Notes: generated by a model from the letters alone, not told the origin. Positions 35,185-45,116 are shown, counted from the first letter of the stretch. The stretch: DNA of 48,593 nt from Acidimicrobiia bacterium (GCA_013002865.1 JABDLU010000207.1:1-48593), one strand, 5' to 3'. A program made the numbers and translations.

Positions 35185-35878
35185 CGTTTCCTCCTTCGAG
35201 GAGAAGAGCGCCGTGGGGCGGCCGTGATACCTCATTGATGAGACGTTTTCGCCCCGGCGGGCGGGTCCGCCCGAAGATGAAGAAGTCGGACCACGAGGTG
35301 TCGATCCGGCCGGATTGATACGGATACCGGTTCGGAATGCGCCGCAGCAGGTCCCACGCCGGAGCCCGGTCGGCGACCCAGGTGGTGAAGCGCCGGTGCC
35401 GCACCTCGGGCCATTCGGTCTCGTCATCCCGATCACTTGAATAGACGACTACCAGCCGGCGGGCCGCCCCGAAGAGATCGGTCATGTAGCGGTCGTAGAC
35501 ATCGTCCTCGAGCAAGTGGTATATGACATCGAGCGACACGGACAGATCGGCCCGCTCCGCGATCAAGTCCCCGGTCTCGTACGCACGGAAGTGCTTGGAG
35601 GCGTCATTTCCGAACCGTTCGCGACACAACTCGACCGCCGTCGGGGACGTGTCGAGGCCGAGATAGTTCGGGTAGTCGATGAGGGCGAGCTGCGAACCGT
35701 CTCCACAGCCGAACTCGATAGCCGAGCGGACTCCACATTCGGCGATGAGGCGATTGAGGACCTCGGCCTTGAAGGAACTGAGCCGCCCGACGCTGCCGGT
35801 GCCGCTGGTTCCGCCCGTCGCGTAGACGCCGTCCCAGAACTGGGCGCTGGAGGTGAGGGTGGAAGTACGATCGGCCAT
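35126..35878 (-). CDS. Class I SAM-dependent methyltransferase
   Basis: SAIEFGCGDGSQLALIDYPNYLGLDTS...DLSVSLDVIYHLLEDDVY. Confidence 0.82.
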   Translation of the reverse strand: MADRTSTLTSSAQFWDGVYATGGTSGTGSVGRLSSFKAEVLNRLIAECGVRSAIEFGCGDGSQLALIDYPNYLGLDTSPTAVELCRERFGNDASKHFRAYETGDLIAERADLSVSLDVIYHLLEDDVYDRYMTDLFGAARRLVVVYSSDRDDETEWPEVRHRRFTTWVADRAPAWDLLRRIPNRYPYQSGRIDTSWSDFFIFGRTRPPGRKRLINEVSRPPHGALLLEGGNDERIPNRHRPGTGRRRRSR

Positions 35879-35913
35879 CAGCGCGGGCGAGAGTACCGGC
35901 GGGTAGCCTCGTT

Positions 35914-36489
35914 TTGGTGGAAATCGCGAAAACCAGATGTGATTGGGCGGGCACAGACGAGCTCTACATCGCCTACCACGACACCGAGTGGGGGGTGCCC
36001 GAACGGGACGACCGCAAGCTGTTCGAGTTCGTCGTGTTGGAGAGCGCCCAGGCCGGCCTGAGCTGGATCACTGTGCTTCGCAAGCGCGAAAACTACCGGG
36101 CCGCCTTCGCCGATTTCGACCCGAAAGAGGTGGCAGGCTTCGGCCCGGACCGGGTCGCTGAGCTGCTCGGCAATCCCGGCATCATCCGGAATCGGCAGAA
36201 GATCGAGGCCGCCATCGGCAACGCCCGGACAACCCTGCAAACGGTCGATGAATTCGGGAGCCTGGCCGCCTATTTCTGGAGCTTCGTCGACGACACACCG
36301 GTCATCAACCGGTTCGTGACCATGGCAGACATTCCGGCCCGGACACCAGTTTCGGAAGCGATGGCGGCGGACATGAAACAGCGCGGGTTCCGGTTCTTCG
36401 GGCCAACCATCGCCTATGCCCACATGCAGGCGATGGGCCTCGTCAATGACCACATCACGAGCTGTTTCCGGTGGGAGGCGGTCCAGTGA
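35914..36489 (+). CDS. tag: DNA-3-methyladenine glycosylase I
   Basis: CDWAGTDELYIAYHDTEWGVPERDDRKLFEFVVLESAQAGLSWITVLRKRENYRAAF...GFRFFGPTIAYAHMQAMGLVNDH. Confidence 0.94.
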   Translation: MVEIAKTRCDWAGTDELYIAYHDTEWGVPERDDRKLFEFVVLESAQAGLSWITVLRKRENYRAAFADFDPKEVAGFGPDRVAELLGNPGIIRNRQKIEAAIGNARTTLQTVDEFGSLAAYFWSFVDDTPVINRFVTMADIPARTPVSEAMAADMKQRGFRFFGPTIAYAHMQAMGLVNDHITSCFRWEAVQ

Positions 36490-36492
36490 CCG

Positions 36493-37284
36493 TCAGAACG
36501 CTGCGTCGCGGGCCATCACGCCGGCCTGCGCCAGGTTCCAGTAGCCGTAGGTCCCGTGTTCCAGGAGTTCCTGGGCGGCTTCGGCGACTGCCCCGAACGC
36601 CACCAGGCTGAACCCGCTGCCGACCGAGATCCGCTTGACCCCCAGATCGGACAACTCCGTTACCGGCGGAACACCGGGAAGGGCGAGAACGTTGAGCGGG
36701 CGATCGGTCTCCTCCACGACGCGGCCGATGTCGGCCGGGTCGACGGGGCCGGGGGCGTAGAGGACATCGGCGCCGGCGTCTTGAAAGCCCTGCAGCCGGG
36801 CGATGGTGTCTGCCAGATCGGGCCGGCCATGCAAGAAGTTCTCCGACCGGGCGGTGATGACCAGGCGACCGGCGGCGGCCGCCACCGCCGCCCCGACCCG
36901 TTCGACCGCGAGGTCGAGTGGGTAGATCGGGTCGTCGGGATCCCCGGTGTAGTCCTCGACCGAGCACCCCGCCAGGCCGGTTTCGACCGCCAGCCGAACG
37001 GTCTCGGCGACACCGGCCGGGTCGTGGGCGAATCCGTTCTCCAGATCGGCGCTAACCGGCAGGTCGGTGGCGGCGACGATGTCGGCAGCGTGCGACAGCG
37101 CCTCATGGCGGGTGATTCCTCCGTCCAGCCGGCCGAGGGTGGCGGCGAAACCGGAGCTGGTGGTGGCCAGCGCCTCGAAGCCGAGCGAAGCGAACAGTCG
37201 GGCCGATCCGACGTCCCACGGATTGGGCAACAGCAACGGATGATGCCGGTGGTGCATCTCACGGAAGGCATCGGTGCGGGACAT
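36493..37284 (-). CDS. Isocitrate lyase/PEP mutase family protein
   Basis: LLLPNPWDVGSARLFASLGFEALATTSSGFAATLGRLDG...CSVEDYTGD...ARSENFLHG. Confidence 0.88.
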   Translation of the reverse strand: MSRTDAFREMHHRHHPLLLPNPWDVGSARLFASLGFEALATTSSGFAATLGRLDGGITRHEALSHAADIVAATDLPVSADLENGFAHDPAGVAETVRLAVETGLAGCSVEDYTGDPDDPIYPLDLAVERVGAAVAAAAGRLVITARSENFLHGRPDLADTIARLQGFQDAGADVLYAPGPVDPADIGRVVEETDRPLNVLALPGVPPVTELSDLGVKRISVGSGFSLVAFGAVAEAAQELLEHGTYGYWNLAQAGVMARDAAF

Positions 37285-37296
37285 GGGAACCGCAGG

Positions 37297-38076
37297 CTAG
37301 GCGGGCTGGCAGCGGGGGCACCAGTAGGTGCTGCGCTGCAGCTCACCGAGCTCACGCCGCTCGATGTTCGTCCCGCAGCGCCGGCACGGCCGGCGATTGC
37401 GCCCGTACACCCAGAGGTCGGCGTTGCGGCCGTACCCGGTGGTGTTGCGCGTCGGCCGGGACCGGTTCGCCCAGAGCAATTTGCGGGCGCGGGCGGCCAG
37501 ACCCGTCAGTTGCTCGGACGTCAAGCTGTCCGGGGGCGTTTCGGGGTGGAGGCGCTCCAGGAACAGGACCTCCGACTTGTAGACGTTGCCGACGCCGGCC
37601 ATCACCCGCTGGTCGAGCAGCAGGTCGGCCACTGAATCGGCCGGCGAGGCGGGCGCCCGGCCGGCCGCTTCGGACGGATCAAAATCGTCGGCCAGTAGAT
37701 CCGGTCCGAGGTGAGCCATCTCGGCCTCGATGTCGCCCAGTAGACCCGCCGAGACCTCGGGAGCTGCGAAGCACACGGCCACATGGTCGGCGGTGGTGAC
37801 GACCAGACGGGCCTTGCCCGGAGTCTTGCGCCACTGCTCGCCCGTCCGGTAGAGATGCCACACGCCGGTCATGCCAAGATGGGATCGCACGGCCAGATCC
37901 CCCTCGAACACGACGACTAGGTGCTTGCCGCGGCTGAAGATCGATGTGATCCGGCGCCCCGACAGCCGGCCCGACCACTCCTGGGCCGCCCGGGCCGTTC
38001 CCTCGACCGTTGCCGTCTGTCCGACCAGCGACTGAAGGCGCCGGGCTGCGCGATAGAGCGTGTCTCCTTCCGGCAT
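37297..38076 (-). CDS. nei: Fpg/Nei-family DNA glycosylase (Nei-type)
   Basis: MPEGDTLYRAARRL; RSHLGMTGVWHLY; DQRVMAGVGNVYKSEVLFLERLHP; zinc finger CRRCGTNIERRELGELQRSTYWCPRC. Confidence 0.93.
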   Translation of the reverse strand: MPEGDTLYRAARRLQSLVGQTATVEGTARAAQEWSGRLSGRRITSIFSRGKHLVVVFEGDLAVRSHLGMTGVWHLYRTGEQWRKTPGKARLVVTTADHVAVCFAAPEVSAGLLGDIEAEMAHLGPDLLADDFDPSEAAGRAPASPADSVADLLLDQRVMAGVGNVYKSEVLFLERLHPETPPDSLTSEQLTGLAARARKLLWANRSRPTRNTTGYGRNADLWVYGRNRRPCRRCGTNIERRELGELQRSTYWCPRCQPA

Positions 38077-41000
38077 CAGGCGCGAAAGGCGAGGCCCTTG
38101 TAAGAGTCGACGAAACCGGCCTCGACCAGCAGCGACCCCAGCGGTGTGTTGACGGCCTTCTCGCCGTCAATCGTCTCGAGCTCGAAGCGCCGCCGCCGGG
38201 CGGCCAGACGCTCGATCAGGGCCACGGCCCGAAGCAGCAGGGCATCGTCGGTCGTGAAGGTCAGCACCCGGCGGGCACCGCGCTCGACGAAGACGACGAG
38301 CTTGCCACCGACCGTGATCACGAAGGCGCCCGCCGACCGGCTGGCCCGGCCCGCATCGTTCTCCGGCCAGCCGAGGGCGGCGCCGTACGGGTTGGCCGGG
38401 TCGGCGGCCGCCAGAAGAAGGCTCTCCTCGTCCGACGGTTGGCGCAAGCGATCGACGGCACCCGGCGAAGCAAACTGGGCGCCGCCCAGTCCCTCGATGA
38501 AGTAGCCGCGCCGGACCCGTCCCGAATCCTCCAATGCCCGCAGCACCGGGTATACCGCCGAGAACCCTCCCGCTACCCCCTCAGCCCCGGCGACGTCCCG
38601 GGTGAGAATCCCGGTTCGCTCCAACAGTTGGTCGGCCAGGGCTTTCGAAGCCACCGTCGGCTCCGGGGCCGGCTCGAGCAGCGATGCGACCAGGTACCAC
38701 CGGCCGCTGCCCGACGGGGGCGCCGCCGATGGCAAACGGGGTCGTCGCGCTGAGGTGGTGCGCTTGATCTTCCCCCACAGGAAGGCCCGCAGCGGCGCCA
38801 TCGTGTCGTTGGTGACCTCCCCGGCCCAGACGAGGTCCCACAGCGCATCGAGCGTCTCCTCCGGATCCCCTCCCCCGGATGCCTCGTACAGGTCACGGAA
38901 GAACGAGGCGCCGCGTTCGGCAAGGTGGGTGCGGAGCCGCTCGTGGATCGGCTCCGAAGGGGGTTCGGCGGTGGCCGGTCGATGCAGCAAGGGGATCTGC
39001 TCTCGCAGATACAGCGACACCCGCCCGTCGTTGGTGGAGAGCGGTTCCCGGCCCACCCACACCACCTCACCCGAGGCCATGAGCTGGTCGAGCTGCTCGG
39101 GACCGTACGACATGCGAGCCGGCAGCACATCGGTCTCGAGAATCGACGCCGGAATGGACGCCCCCTGCAGCTGGCGGACGATTTCATACAGCCGATCGAG
39201 GCTGCTCTGGCGGTTGCCGACCTGCTGCCAGCGCGCCAGGAACTCGGCAAGGGCGGGAGGCTCGACCGGCTCGACCTCCGAACGCAGCTTGGCAAGTGAC
39301 CGCCGCCGCAAGCGCCGGAGCACTTCGCTGTCGACCCATTCCTGGCCACTGCCGGCCGGCAGGAAGGCGCCGCGGGCGGTGCGGCCGGCTCGCTCGAGCC
39401 GGCCGAGCACTTCGGTCACGACCGCCGGCGCAAGCCCGAGGGCGCCGGCGACCTGGGCGGGGGTAAAGGGACCGTGCGTCCTGGCGAAGCGCCCGACGAC
39501 GTCCCCGAGCGCGTCGTCGACCGGCTCTAGGAACGCCTCGGGGACGCCCTGGGGCAGAGCCATTCCCAGCGCATCTCGCAGCCGGGCGGCATCCTCGATG
39601 GCGGCCCAGCGCTCGTCGCTTCCGGCCTGGATCCGGATGATCTGGCGAGCCTGCTCCAGTTCGACCAGGAACGCCTCGAGATCACCGTCGACCCGGGCCT
39701 CGAGATCGGTCCGGCCGAGCGGGCCGAGATGGCGCAGCAGGTCGTGCACGGCCGCGCTCGAGCGAGCGTGGCGGTCGGGAAGGAGCCGCTGCAGTTCCAG
39801 CTCCACCTCGGCGACTACGTCGGGGTCGAGCAGGTTGCGAAGCTCCGGTTCGCCCAGCAACTCGGCCAGCAGTGTTCGGTCCAGCGTGAGGGCGGCCGCC
39901 CGGCGTTCCGCCGGCGGGGCGTCGTACTCGTACATGTAGGCGGCGATGAAATCAAAGGTGAGCGATGAAGCGAACGGGCTGGGTGAATCGAGCGACACGT
40001 CGGTAATCCGCACCGTCCGGGCCCGCACGTCGGCCAGCAGCCCCGTGAGGGCCGGTAAATCGAAGTGCTCCTGCAGCACCTCCCGATAGGTCTCGAGCAC
40101 GATCGGAAAGGACGGATAGTTGCGGGCGATCTTGAGCAGGTCGGCGGAGCGCCGCCGCTGCAACCACAGCGGCGTCCGGTCACCCGGCCGGCGCCGGGGC
40201 AGCAGCAGCGCCCGGCCGGCCGCCTCCCGGAATCGCGACGCAAACAGGGCGCTGTTGGCCACCTCTTCAACGACCAACTCCTCGAGCTCCTCGGGTTCGA
40301 CGATGAGAGCATCGGTGGGGGGCGGCTCGTCGGCATCCGGGAACCGGAAGATCATGCCGTCGTCGGTCCACATCGAATCGACTTCGTAGTCGTAGTGGCG
40401 CCGCAACCTGGCCGAGGCGGCCAGCGACCAGGGGGCGTGCACCCGCGCCCCGAACGGCGACAGCAACACCATGCGCCAGTCGCCGATTTCGTCGCGATAG
40501 CGCTGGATGACCATCGTGCGGTCGGTCGGCAGCGTGCCGGTGGCCTCCTTCTCCTCGGCGATGAATGCCGCCAGGTTGGCGGCCGCCCACGGATCGAAGC
40601 GATAGCGCGTCACGAGATGCTGCTCGGCTTCGGCCGGGTCCATCGTGCCGATCTCCCGAACGAACGCCCCGATCGCCCGTCCCAGCTCCAACGGCCGGCC
40701 CACCATGTCCCCGTGCCAGAACGGCAGCTTGCTGGGTGTGCCCGGCGGGGCGGGGGTGACCCGCACCCGGTCATGATCGATCTCGTTGATCCGCCACGCC
40801 GTCGACCCGAGCGTGATGACGTCGCCGACCCGGGATTCGTACACCATCTCCTCATCGAGCTCCCCGACGTGGCCGCCCTCGGGGAGTGACACGCGGTACA
40901 TGCCCCGGTCGGGAATGGTGCCCGGGTTGGTGACGGCCAGCATCTGCGCTCCCGGCCGGGGAGTGAGGCTGCCGTCCACCCGGTCCCACACCAGGCGGGG

Positions 41001-42461
41001 CCGCAGCTCGGCAAACTCATCGGACGGGTAGCGGCCGGCCAGCATGTCGAGCACCGCTTCGAAGGGCGCTCGTCCCAGCGTGGCGTACGGAGCGGCCCTC
41101 CGCACCAGGTCGAACAGGTCGTCCACCTGCCAGCTGTCCATGGCGACGGTGGCAACGATGTGCTGGGAGAGGACGTCGAGCGGATTGGCGGGCACGGCGG
41201 TGGCTTCGATCTCCCCTCGATACATCCGGTCGACCACCACGGCCGACTCCAGCAGGTCGGCGCGGTGCTTGGGGAACACGCGCGCCCGGCTGGGAGCACC
41301 CACCTGGTGCCCGGCCCGTCCCACCCGCTGCAGGCCGCTGGCCACGGTGGTGGGCGACTCAACCAGCAGGACGAGGTCGACGGCTTCCATGTCGATGCCC
41401 AACTCCAGCGAGCTGGTGGCCACTACTGCCGGGAGCTCACCGCGTTTGAGCCGATCCTCGATCGCCAGCCGTTGTTCACGCGACAGGGATCCGTGGTGCG
41501 CCTGGGCCACCTCGCGGTCGGCCAGCTCGTTGAGCTGCTGGGCGAGGCGCTCGACGAGGCCGCGGCTGTTCCCAAAGACGATGGTGGAGCGGTGCTGCTC
41601 GATCAGCTCGAGCAGCCGGGGATACATGAGCGGCCAGATCGACTTAGTGGGCGGGGCATCGGGGTCGTCGGCCGGGAGGGACAGATCGGGTCGGGTCATG
41701 TCCTGGAGCGGGACCACCACCTGGACGTCGAGCTCCTTCTCCCAGGGCGCATCGACCACCGTCACCGGCCGCGGCTGCCACTGCCCGTCGGCGATGGTGC
41801 CGCCCCCCAGGAACCGGGCGATGTCCTCCAGCGGCCGCTGGGTGGCAGAGAGGCCGATGCGCTGGGGGCCGTCGGCCAGTTCCTCGAGCCGCTCCAGCGT
41901 CAGTGCCAGATGCGATCCCCGCTTGGTGCCCGCAACGGCGTGCACCTCATCGACGATCACCCACCGGACCGACGCCAGGATCTCCCGCACCTGTGAGGTC
42001 AGCATCAAATACAGCGACTCGGGCGTGGTGATGAGGACATCGGGCGGGGTGCGCATCATGCGGCGGCGCTCGTCGGCGGGGGTATCGCCGGTCCGCATCG
42101 CGGTGGTGACGTCGGGGAGCTCCAGCCCGAGCCGGCCGGCGGCGTTGCGGATACCGGCCAGGGGTGCCCGCAGGTTGCGGTCGATGTCGTAGGCGAGCGC
42201 CTTCATCGGGGAGATGTAGAGCACCCGGCAGCGTTCCTGGTCGGACGGCGCCGGTTCGGCGTGCAGCCGGTCGAGGGCGTAGAGGAAGGCGGCCAACGTC
42301 TTGCCCGACCCGGTGGGCGCGTGAATCAGCGTGTTGGCACCGGCGGCGATGGCCGCCCAGCCGTCGATCTGGGCGCGGGTCGGCTCCGGGAATGAGGTCT
42401 CGAACCATTCCCGGGTCGGCTGCGAGAACAGCCCGAGAGCGCCGTCGGAAGCGTTAGCCAC
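38076..42461 (-). CDS. lhr: Lhr-family ATP-dependent helicase, full length
   Basis: 1461 aa; IHAPTGSGKTLAAFLYALDRL, VDEVHAVAGTKRGSHLALTLERLEEL, SLELGIDMEAVDLVLLVESPTTVASGLQRVGRAGH. Confidence 0.95.
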   Translation of the reverse strand: MANASDGALGLFSQPTREWFETSFPEPTRAQIDGWAAIAAGANTLIHAPTGSGKTLAAFLYALDRLHAEPAPSDQERCRVLYISPMKALAYDIDRNLRAPLAGIRNAAGRLGLELPDVTTAMRTGDTPADERRRMMRTPPDVLITTPESLYLMLTSQVREILASVRWVIVDEVHAVAGTKRGSHLALTLERLEELADGPQRIGLSATQRPLEDIARFLGGGTIADGQWQPRPVTVVDAPWEKELDVQVVVPLQDMTRPDLSLPADDPDAPPTKSIWPLMYPRLLELIEQHRSTIVFGNSRGLVERLAQQLNELADREVAQAHHGSLSREQRLAIEDRLKRGELPAVVATSSLELGIDMEAVDLVLLVESPTTVASGLQRVGRAGHQVGAPSRARVFPKHRADLLESAVVVDRMYRGEIEATAVPANPLDVLSQHIVATVAMDSWQVDDLFDLVRRAAPYATLGRAPFEAVLDMLAGRYPSDEFAELRPRLVWDRVDGSLTPRPGAQMLAVTNPGTIPDRGMYRVSLPEGGHVGELDEEMVYESRVGDVITLGSTAWRINEIDHDRVRVTPAPPGTPSKLPFWHGDMVGRPLELGRAIGAFVREIGTMDPAEAEQHLVTRYRFDPWAAANLAAFIAEEKEATGTLPTDRTMVIQRYRDEIGDWRMVLLSPFGARVHAPWSLAASARLRRHYDYEVDSMWTDDGMIFRFPDADEPPPTDALIVEPEELEELVVEEVANSALFASRFREAAGRALLLPRRRPGDRTPLWLQRRRSADLLKIARNYPSFPIVLETYREVLQEHFDLPALTGLLADVRARTVRITDVSLDSPSPFASSLTFDFIAAYMYEYDAPPAERRAAALTLDRTLLAELLGEPELRNLLDPDVVAEVELELQRLLPDRHARSSAAVHDLLRHLGPLGRTDLEARVDGDLEAFLVELEQARQIIRIQAGSDERWAAIEDAARLRDALGMALPQGVPEAFLEPVDDALGDVVGRFARTHGPFTPAQVAGALGLAPAVVTEVLGRLERAGRTARGAFLPAGSGQEWVDSEVLRRLRRRSLAKLRSEVEPVEPPALAEFLARWQQVGNRQSSLDRLYEIVRQLQGASIPASILETDVLPARMSYGPEQLDQLMASGEVVWVGREPLSTNDGRVSLYLREQIPLLHRPATAEPPSEPIHERLRTHLAERGASFFRDLYEASGGGDPEETLDALWDLVWAGEVTNDTMAPLRAFLWGKIKRTTSARRPRLPSAAPPSGSGRWYLVASLLEPAPEPTVASKALADQLLERTGILTRDVAGAEGVAGGFSAVYPVLRALEDSGRVRRGYFIEGLGGAQFASPGAVDRLRQPSDEESLLLAAADPANPYGAALGWPENDAGRASRSAGAFVITVGGKLVVFVERGARRVLTFTTDDALLLRAVALIERLAARRRRFELETIDGEKAVNTPLGSLLVEAGFVDSYKGLAFRA

Positions 42462-42505
42462 GTGCCAGCGAGATTACCGGGCGGCTGTGACAAGAAGGCC
42501 GGAGA

Positions 42506-42766
42506 TCAGCGGCGCTTCATCTTGTCGAAGTACTCGTTGAGGTCGAACTGCTTGACCCTCCAGGCGTCACCGATGACCCCGAAGAAGATGAGCGCAGCCG
42601 CCAGGAGGAGCAGAAAGGCGGTGACCAGGAAGCCGGCGATGGCCACCCAATGGCCGGCGGTCATCGGTTCGTTGTTGAGATCGCCCGGCCAGATGAACCC
42701 GGAGATGACCCCGGTGGCGATCCCCAAGCCGAGGACCACGATCGCCTGTTTGCCGAGCCGGCTCAC
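42506..42766 (-). CDS. Small two-TM membrane protein
   Basis: AIVVLGLGIATGVISGFIW...WVAIAGFLVTAFLLLLAAALIFFGVIGD; 4-bp overlap with pepP. Confidence 0.7.
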   Translation of the reverse strand: MSRLGKQAIVVLGLGIATGVISGFIWPGDLNNEPMTAGHWVAIAGFLVTAFLLLLAAALIFFGVIGDAWRVKQFDLNEYFDKMKRR

Positions 42767-44220
42767 AGCACCGGAAGCCGGGAGCTCTCGGCGCAGATCG
42801 CTTCGATCTGGTCCGGATCGGTCGGCACACCGTCGGTGAGGTTGCGATACCCGTCGGCGGTGATGAGCACGTCGTCCTCGATGCGCACGCCGATGCCGAG
42901 GAACTCCGCAGGAATCTGGTGTGTGACCTTCTCTGCTTTCTCCCGGGCGGCGGCGCGGCGGCGCGTGGCTTCCTCGGCGCCGACTTCGTAGGCGAGCTCT
43001 CGCTGGGCCTCGTCGTCGTAGTCGAGCAGGGCGAACTCCACAGTTGGGCGCTTGGGATCGACGTAGACGCCGGGTTCGACGGTAAAGGCCATCCCGGCTT
43101 CGAGGGGACGGGGCCGGCGATCAACCCGGTAGCGGCCGGCGTCGTGCACATCAAGGCCGAGCCAGTGCCCGGTGCCGTGCATGAAGAACTCCCGGTCGTG
43201 GCCCATTGCATATGAGTCCTCGACCGACCCGGGCAGGAGCCCGAGATCGACGAGACCGGCGGCGATGGTCCGGCGGGCGGCCTCGTGCTGGGCGGCCAGG
43301 GTCGCTCCCGGCACGCACAGTTCAAACGCCGCCGCCTGCGCGGCCAGAACCACGTCGTAGATGGCGCGCTGGGGGGCCGTGAAGGTGCCGTTCACCGGGA
43401 AGGTGCGGGTGATGTCGGCGGAGAACTGACCGTACTCGGCCCCGGCGTCGATCAGCACCAGGTCGCCGTCTTCCATGCGCCGGCTGTTCTCGTGGTAGTG
43501 GAGGATGCACGCATTCGGGCCGGATCCGACAATGGAGGGGTAGCCGTCCCGGGGTGACCCGAGCTGGCGGAATACGAACTCGAGGGCGGCCTGGGTCTGG
43601 TATTCGAAGAGACCGGCCCGGGTGTATCTCATTGCTTCACAGTGCGCCTCGGCGGAGATGCGGCAGGCTTCGGTCAGCCACTCGACCTCGGGACCCGACT
43701 TGATGAGCCGCATCTCATGGAGGGTCGGTGAGGGATTCTCGATGACCGACGGAATCGCCCAGCCGCTCCTGACCCGCTGATCGCCCCGGGTCTGCAGCAA
43801 ATCGATGACCGTGGAATCGAACCGATCGTCGCCGAGCGTGTAGTAGATGCGCGACCGGTCAACGGCGTGCTCGCGCAGCTTGCGTTTCAAGTCGGAGATG
43901 GGGTAGGCAGAGTCGGCCCCGTAGGTATCGACCGCGCCGTCGACGCCGGCCCGGTAGCCGTCCCAGATCTCTCGCTCCCGGTCGTGGGGTCTTACGAACA
44001 GCACGTACTGCTCGGTGGGATGGGACGGGTTCAGGACGGCTACGGCGTCGGGCTCCGGGAAGCCGGTGAGGAAGTAGAAGTCGGAGTCCTGCCGGAAGGG
44101 GTAGTAGCTGTCGAAGTTGCGCACCACCTCGCGGCCACCAACGATGATGGCCATGCCGTCGCCCAGCTCCTCGGCGAAGCGCTTGCGCCGCAGCTCGAAC
44201 GGCGTCGGGTCGTAATCCAT
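42763..44220 (-). CDS. pepP: Xaa-Pro aminopeptidase, M24B
   Basis: VLIDAGAEYGQFSADITRTFPVNGTFT, FFMHGTGHWLGLDVHD, GMAFTVEPGVYV, RIEDDVLIT; start MDYDPTPFELRRKRF at 44220. Confidence 0.93.
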   Translation of the reverse strand: MDYDPTPFELRRKRFAEELGDGMAIIVGGREVVRNFDSYYPFRQDSDFYFLTGFPEPDAVAVLNPSHPTEQYVLFVRPHDREREIWDGYRAGVDGAVDTYGADSAYPISDLKRKLREHAVDRSRIYYTLGDDRFDSTVIDLLQTRGDQRVRSGWAIPSVIENPSPTLHEMRLIKSGPEVEWLTEACRISAEAHCEAMRYTRAGLFEYQTQAALEFVFRQLGSPRDGYPSIVGSGPNACILHYHENSRRMEDGDLVLIDAGAEYGQFSADITRTFPVNGTFTAPQRAIYDVVLAAQAAAFELCVPGATLAAQHEAARRTIAAGLVDLGLLPGSVEDSYAMGHDREFFMHGTGHWLGLDVHDAGRYRVDRRPRPLEAGMAFTVEPGVYVDPKRPTVEFALLDYDDEAQRELAYEVGAEEATRRRAAAREKAEKVTHQIPAEFLGIGVRIEDDVLITADGYRNLTDGVPTDPDQIEAICAESSRLPVL

Positions 44221-44307
44221 CCGAGAAGCGTACCCGAGGTGTGGAGTCGGACTGCGGTCCCGCTGGAACGCCAAACGGGCGCCCTCTCCACCAGCTAGCG
44301 TTGGTAT

Positions 44308-44622
44308 ATGAGCGACTATCCCGACATCCCGGACAGCACCGAAGGCATCGGAATCCCCTCCGGGGAGCCGCCCAAGGCACCGGCGAGGGACATCGCCTTT
44401 CCGTGGCGGCTGGTCATCGCCCTCACCGTCTTCGGGCTCATCGTGCTGTTCGCGCTGCAGAACACCGAGACCGTCGACGTCAAATTCATCGTGTGGGACT
44501 TCGGAATCCCGCTCATCGTCGTGATCACCGCCACCATGGTGCTTTCGGTCATCTTCGGTGACATGATCGATTGGTGGTGGCGCCGTCGGAAGCGCAAGCG
44601 GCGCGAGCTGGAAGAGGGATAA
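44308..44622 (+). CDS. LapA/DUF1049-like membrane protein
   Basis: IALTVFGLIVLFALQNTETVDVKFIVWDFGIPLIVVITATMVLSVIFG. Confidence 0.8.
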   Translation: MSDYPDIPDSTEGIGIPSGEPPKAPARDIAFPWRLVIALTVFGLIVLFALQNTETVDVKFIVWDFGIPLIVVITATMVLSVIFGDMIDWWWRRRKRKRRELEEG

Positions 44623-44626
44623 GTAG

Positions 44627-44691
44627 GTCGACGGTCGACTGTCGACTGTCGACGGCCAAAACCGTCCCCTGTCGGCTTTCGGCTTTCGGCC
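44627..44691. repeat. Paired 7-bp arrays flanking a GGCCAAAACCG spacer
   Basis: gtcgacg-gtcgact-gtcgact-gtcgacg; GCCAAAACCGTCCCCT; gtcggct-ttcggct-ttcggcc-AGAATCGG. Confidence 0.9.
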
Positions 44692-44705
44692 AGAATCGGA
44701 GTCAC

Positions 44706-45116
44706 GTGAGCGGCAGGCCTGATCTCTTGGAATTGTTGCGTGGGTTGGAGTTGCCGGGGGGCGATTATGCGGTGTTTGGGAGTGGGCCGTTGATCGTGCG
44801 GGGGGTGGTGGAGGCGACGAACGATCTCGACATCATCTGCCGGGGAGTCGTGTGGGAGCAGGTCCGATCACGGGGAACCGAGATGTGGTTCAGTGAGGGG
44901 AACCCGTATGTCGAGATGTTCGAGGGGCTGCTCACGTTCGGCACGACATGGAAGTACGGCGTCTTCGACCTCGATGTGCTGATCGACACGGCCGAGTGGA
45001 TCGACGGGCTCCCCTTCGTGCGGCTCGAGCACGTTGTGTCCTATAAGCGGGCGGCGGGCCGGCCCAAGGATCTCGCCCACCTGGAGGCAATGGCGGCGGC
45101 CGGCCTCACAGCTTGA
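44706..45116 (+). CDS. Nucleotidyltransferase-fold-like protein
   Basis: VSGRPDLLELLRGLELPGGDYAVFGSGPLIVRGVVEATNDLDIICRG...KYGVFDLDVLID; GTG start at 44706. Confidence 0.6.
   Translation: MSGRPDLLELLRGLELPGGDYAVFGSGPLIVRGVVEATNDLDIICRGVVWEQVRSRGTEMWFSEGNPYVEMFEGLLTFGTTWKYGVFDLDVLIDTAEWIDGLPFVRLEHVVSYKRAAGRPKDLAHLEAMAAAGLTA

Noticed and set aside
38602-39939. Long plus-strand ORFs opposite lhr, pepP, TMADH and the spermidine-synthase-like gene (e.g. 38602..39939, 41044..42192, 17111..18646, 45733..46929)
   Set aside because: High-GC shadow ORFs antisense to well-supported genes, with Arg/Ser/Pro-rich or low-complexity composition.
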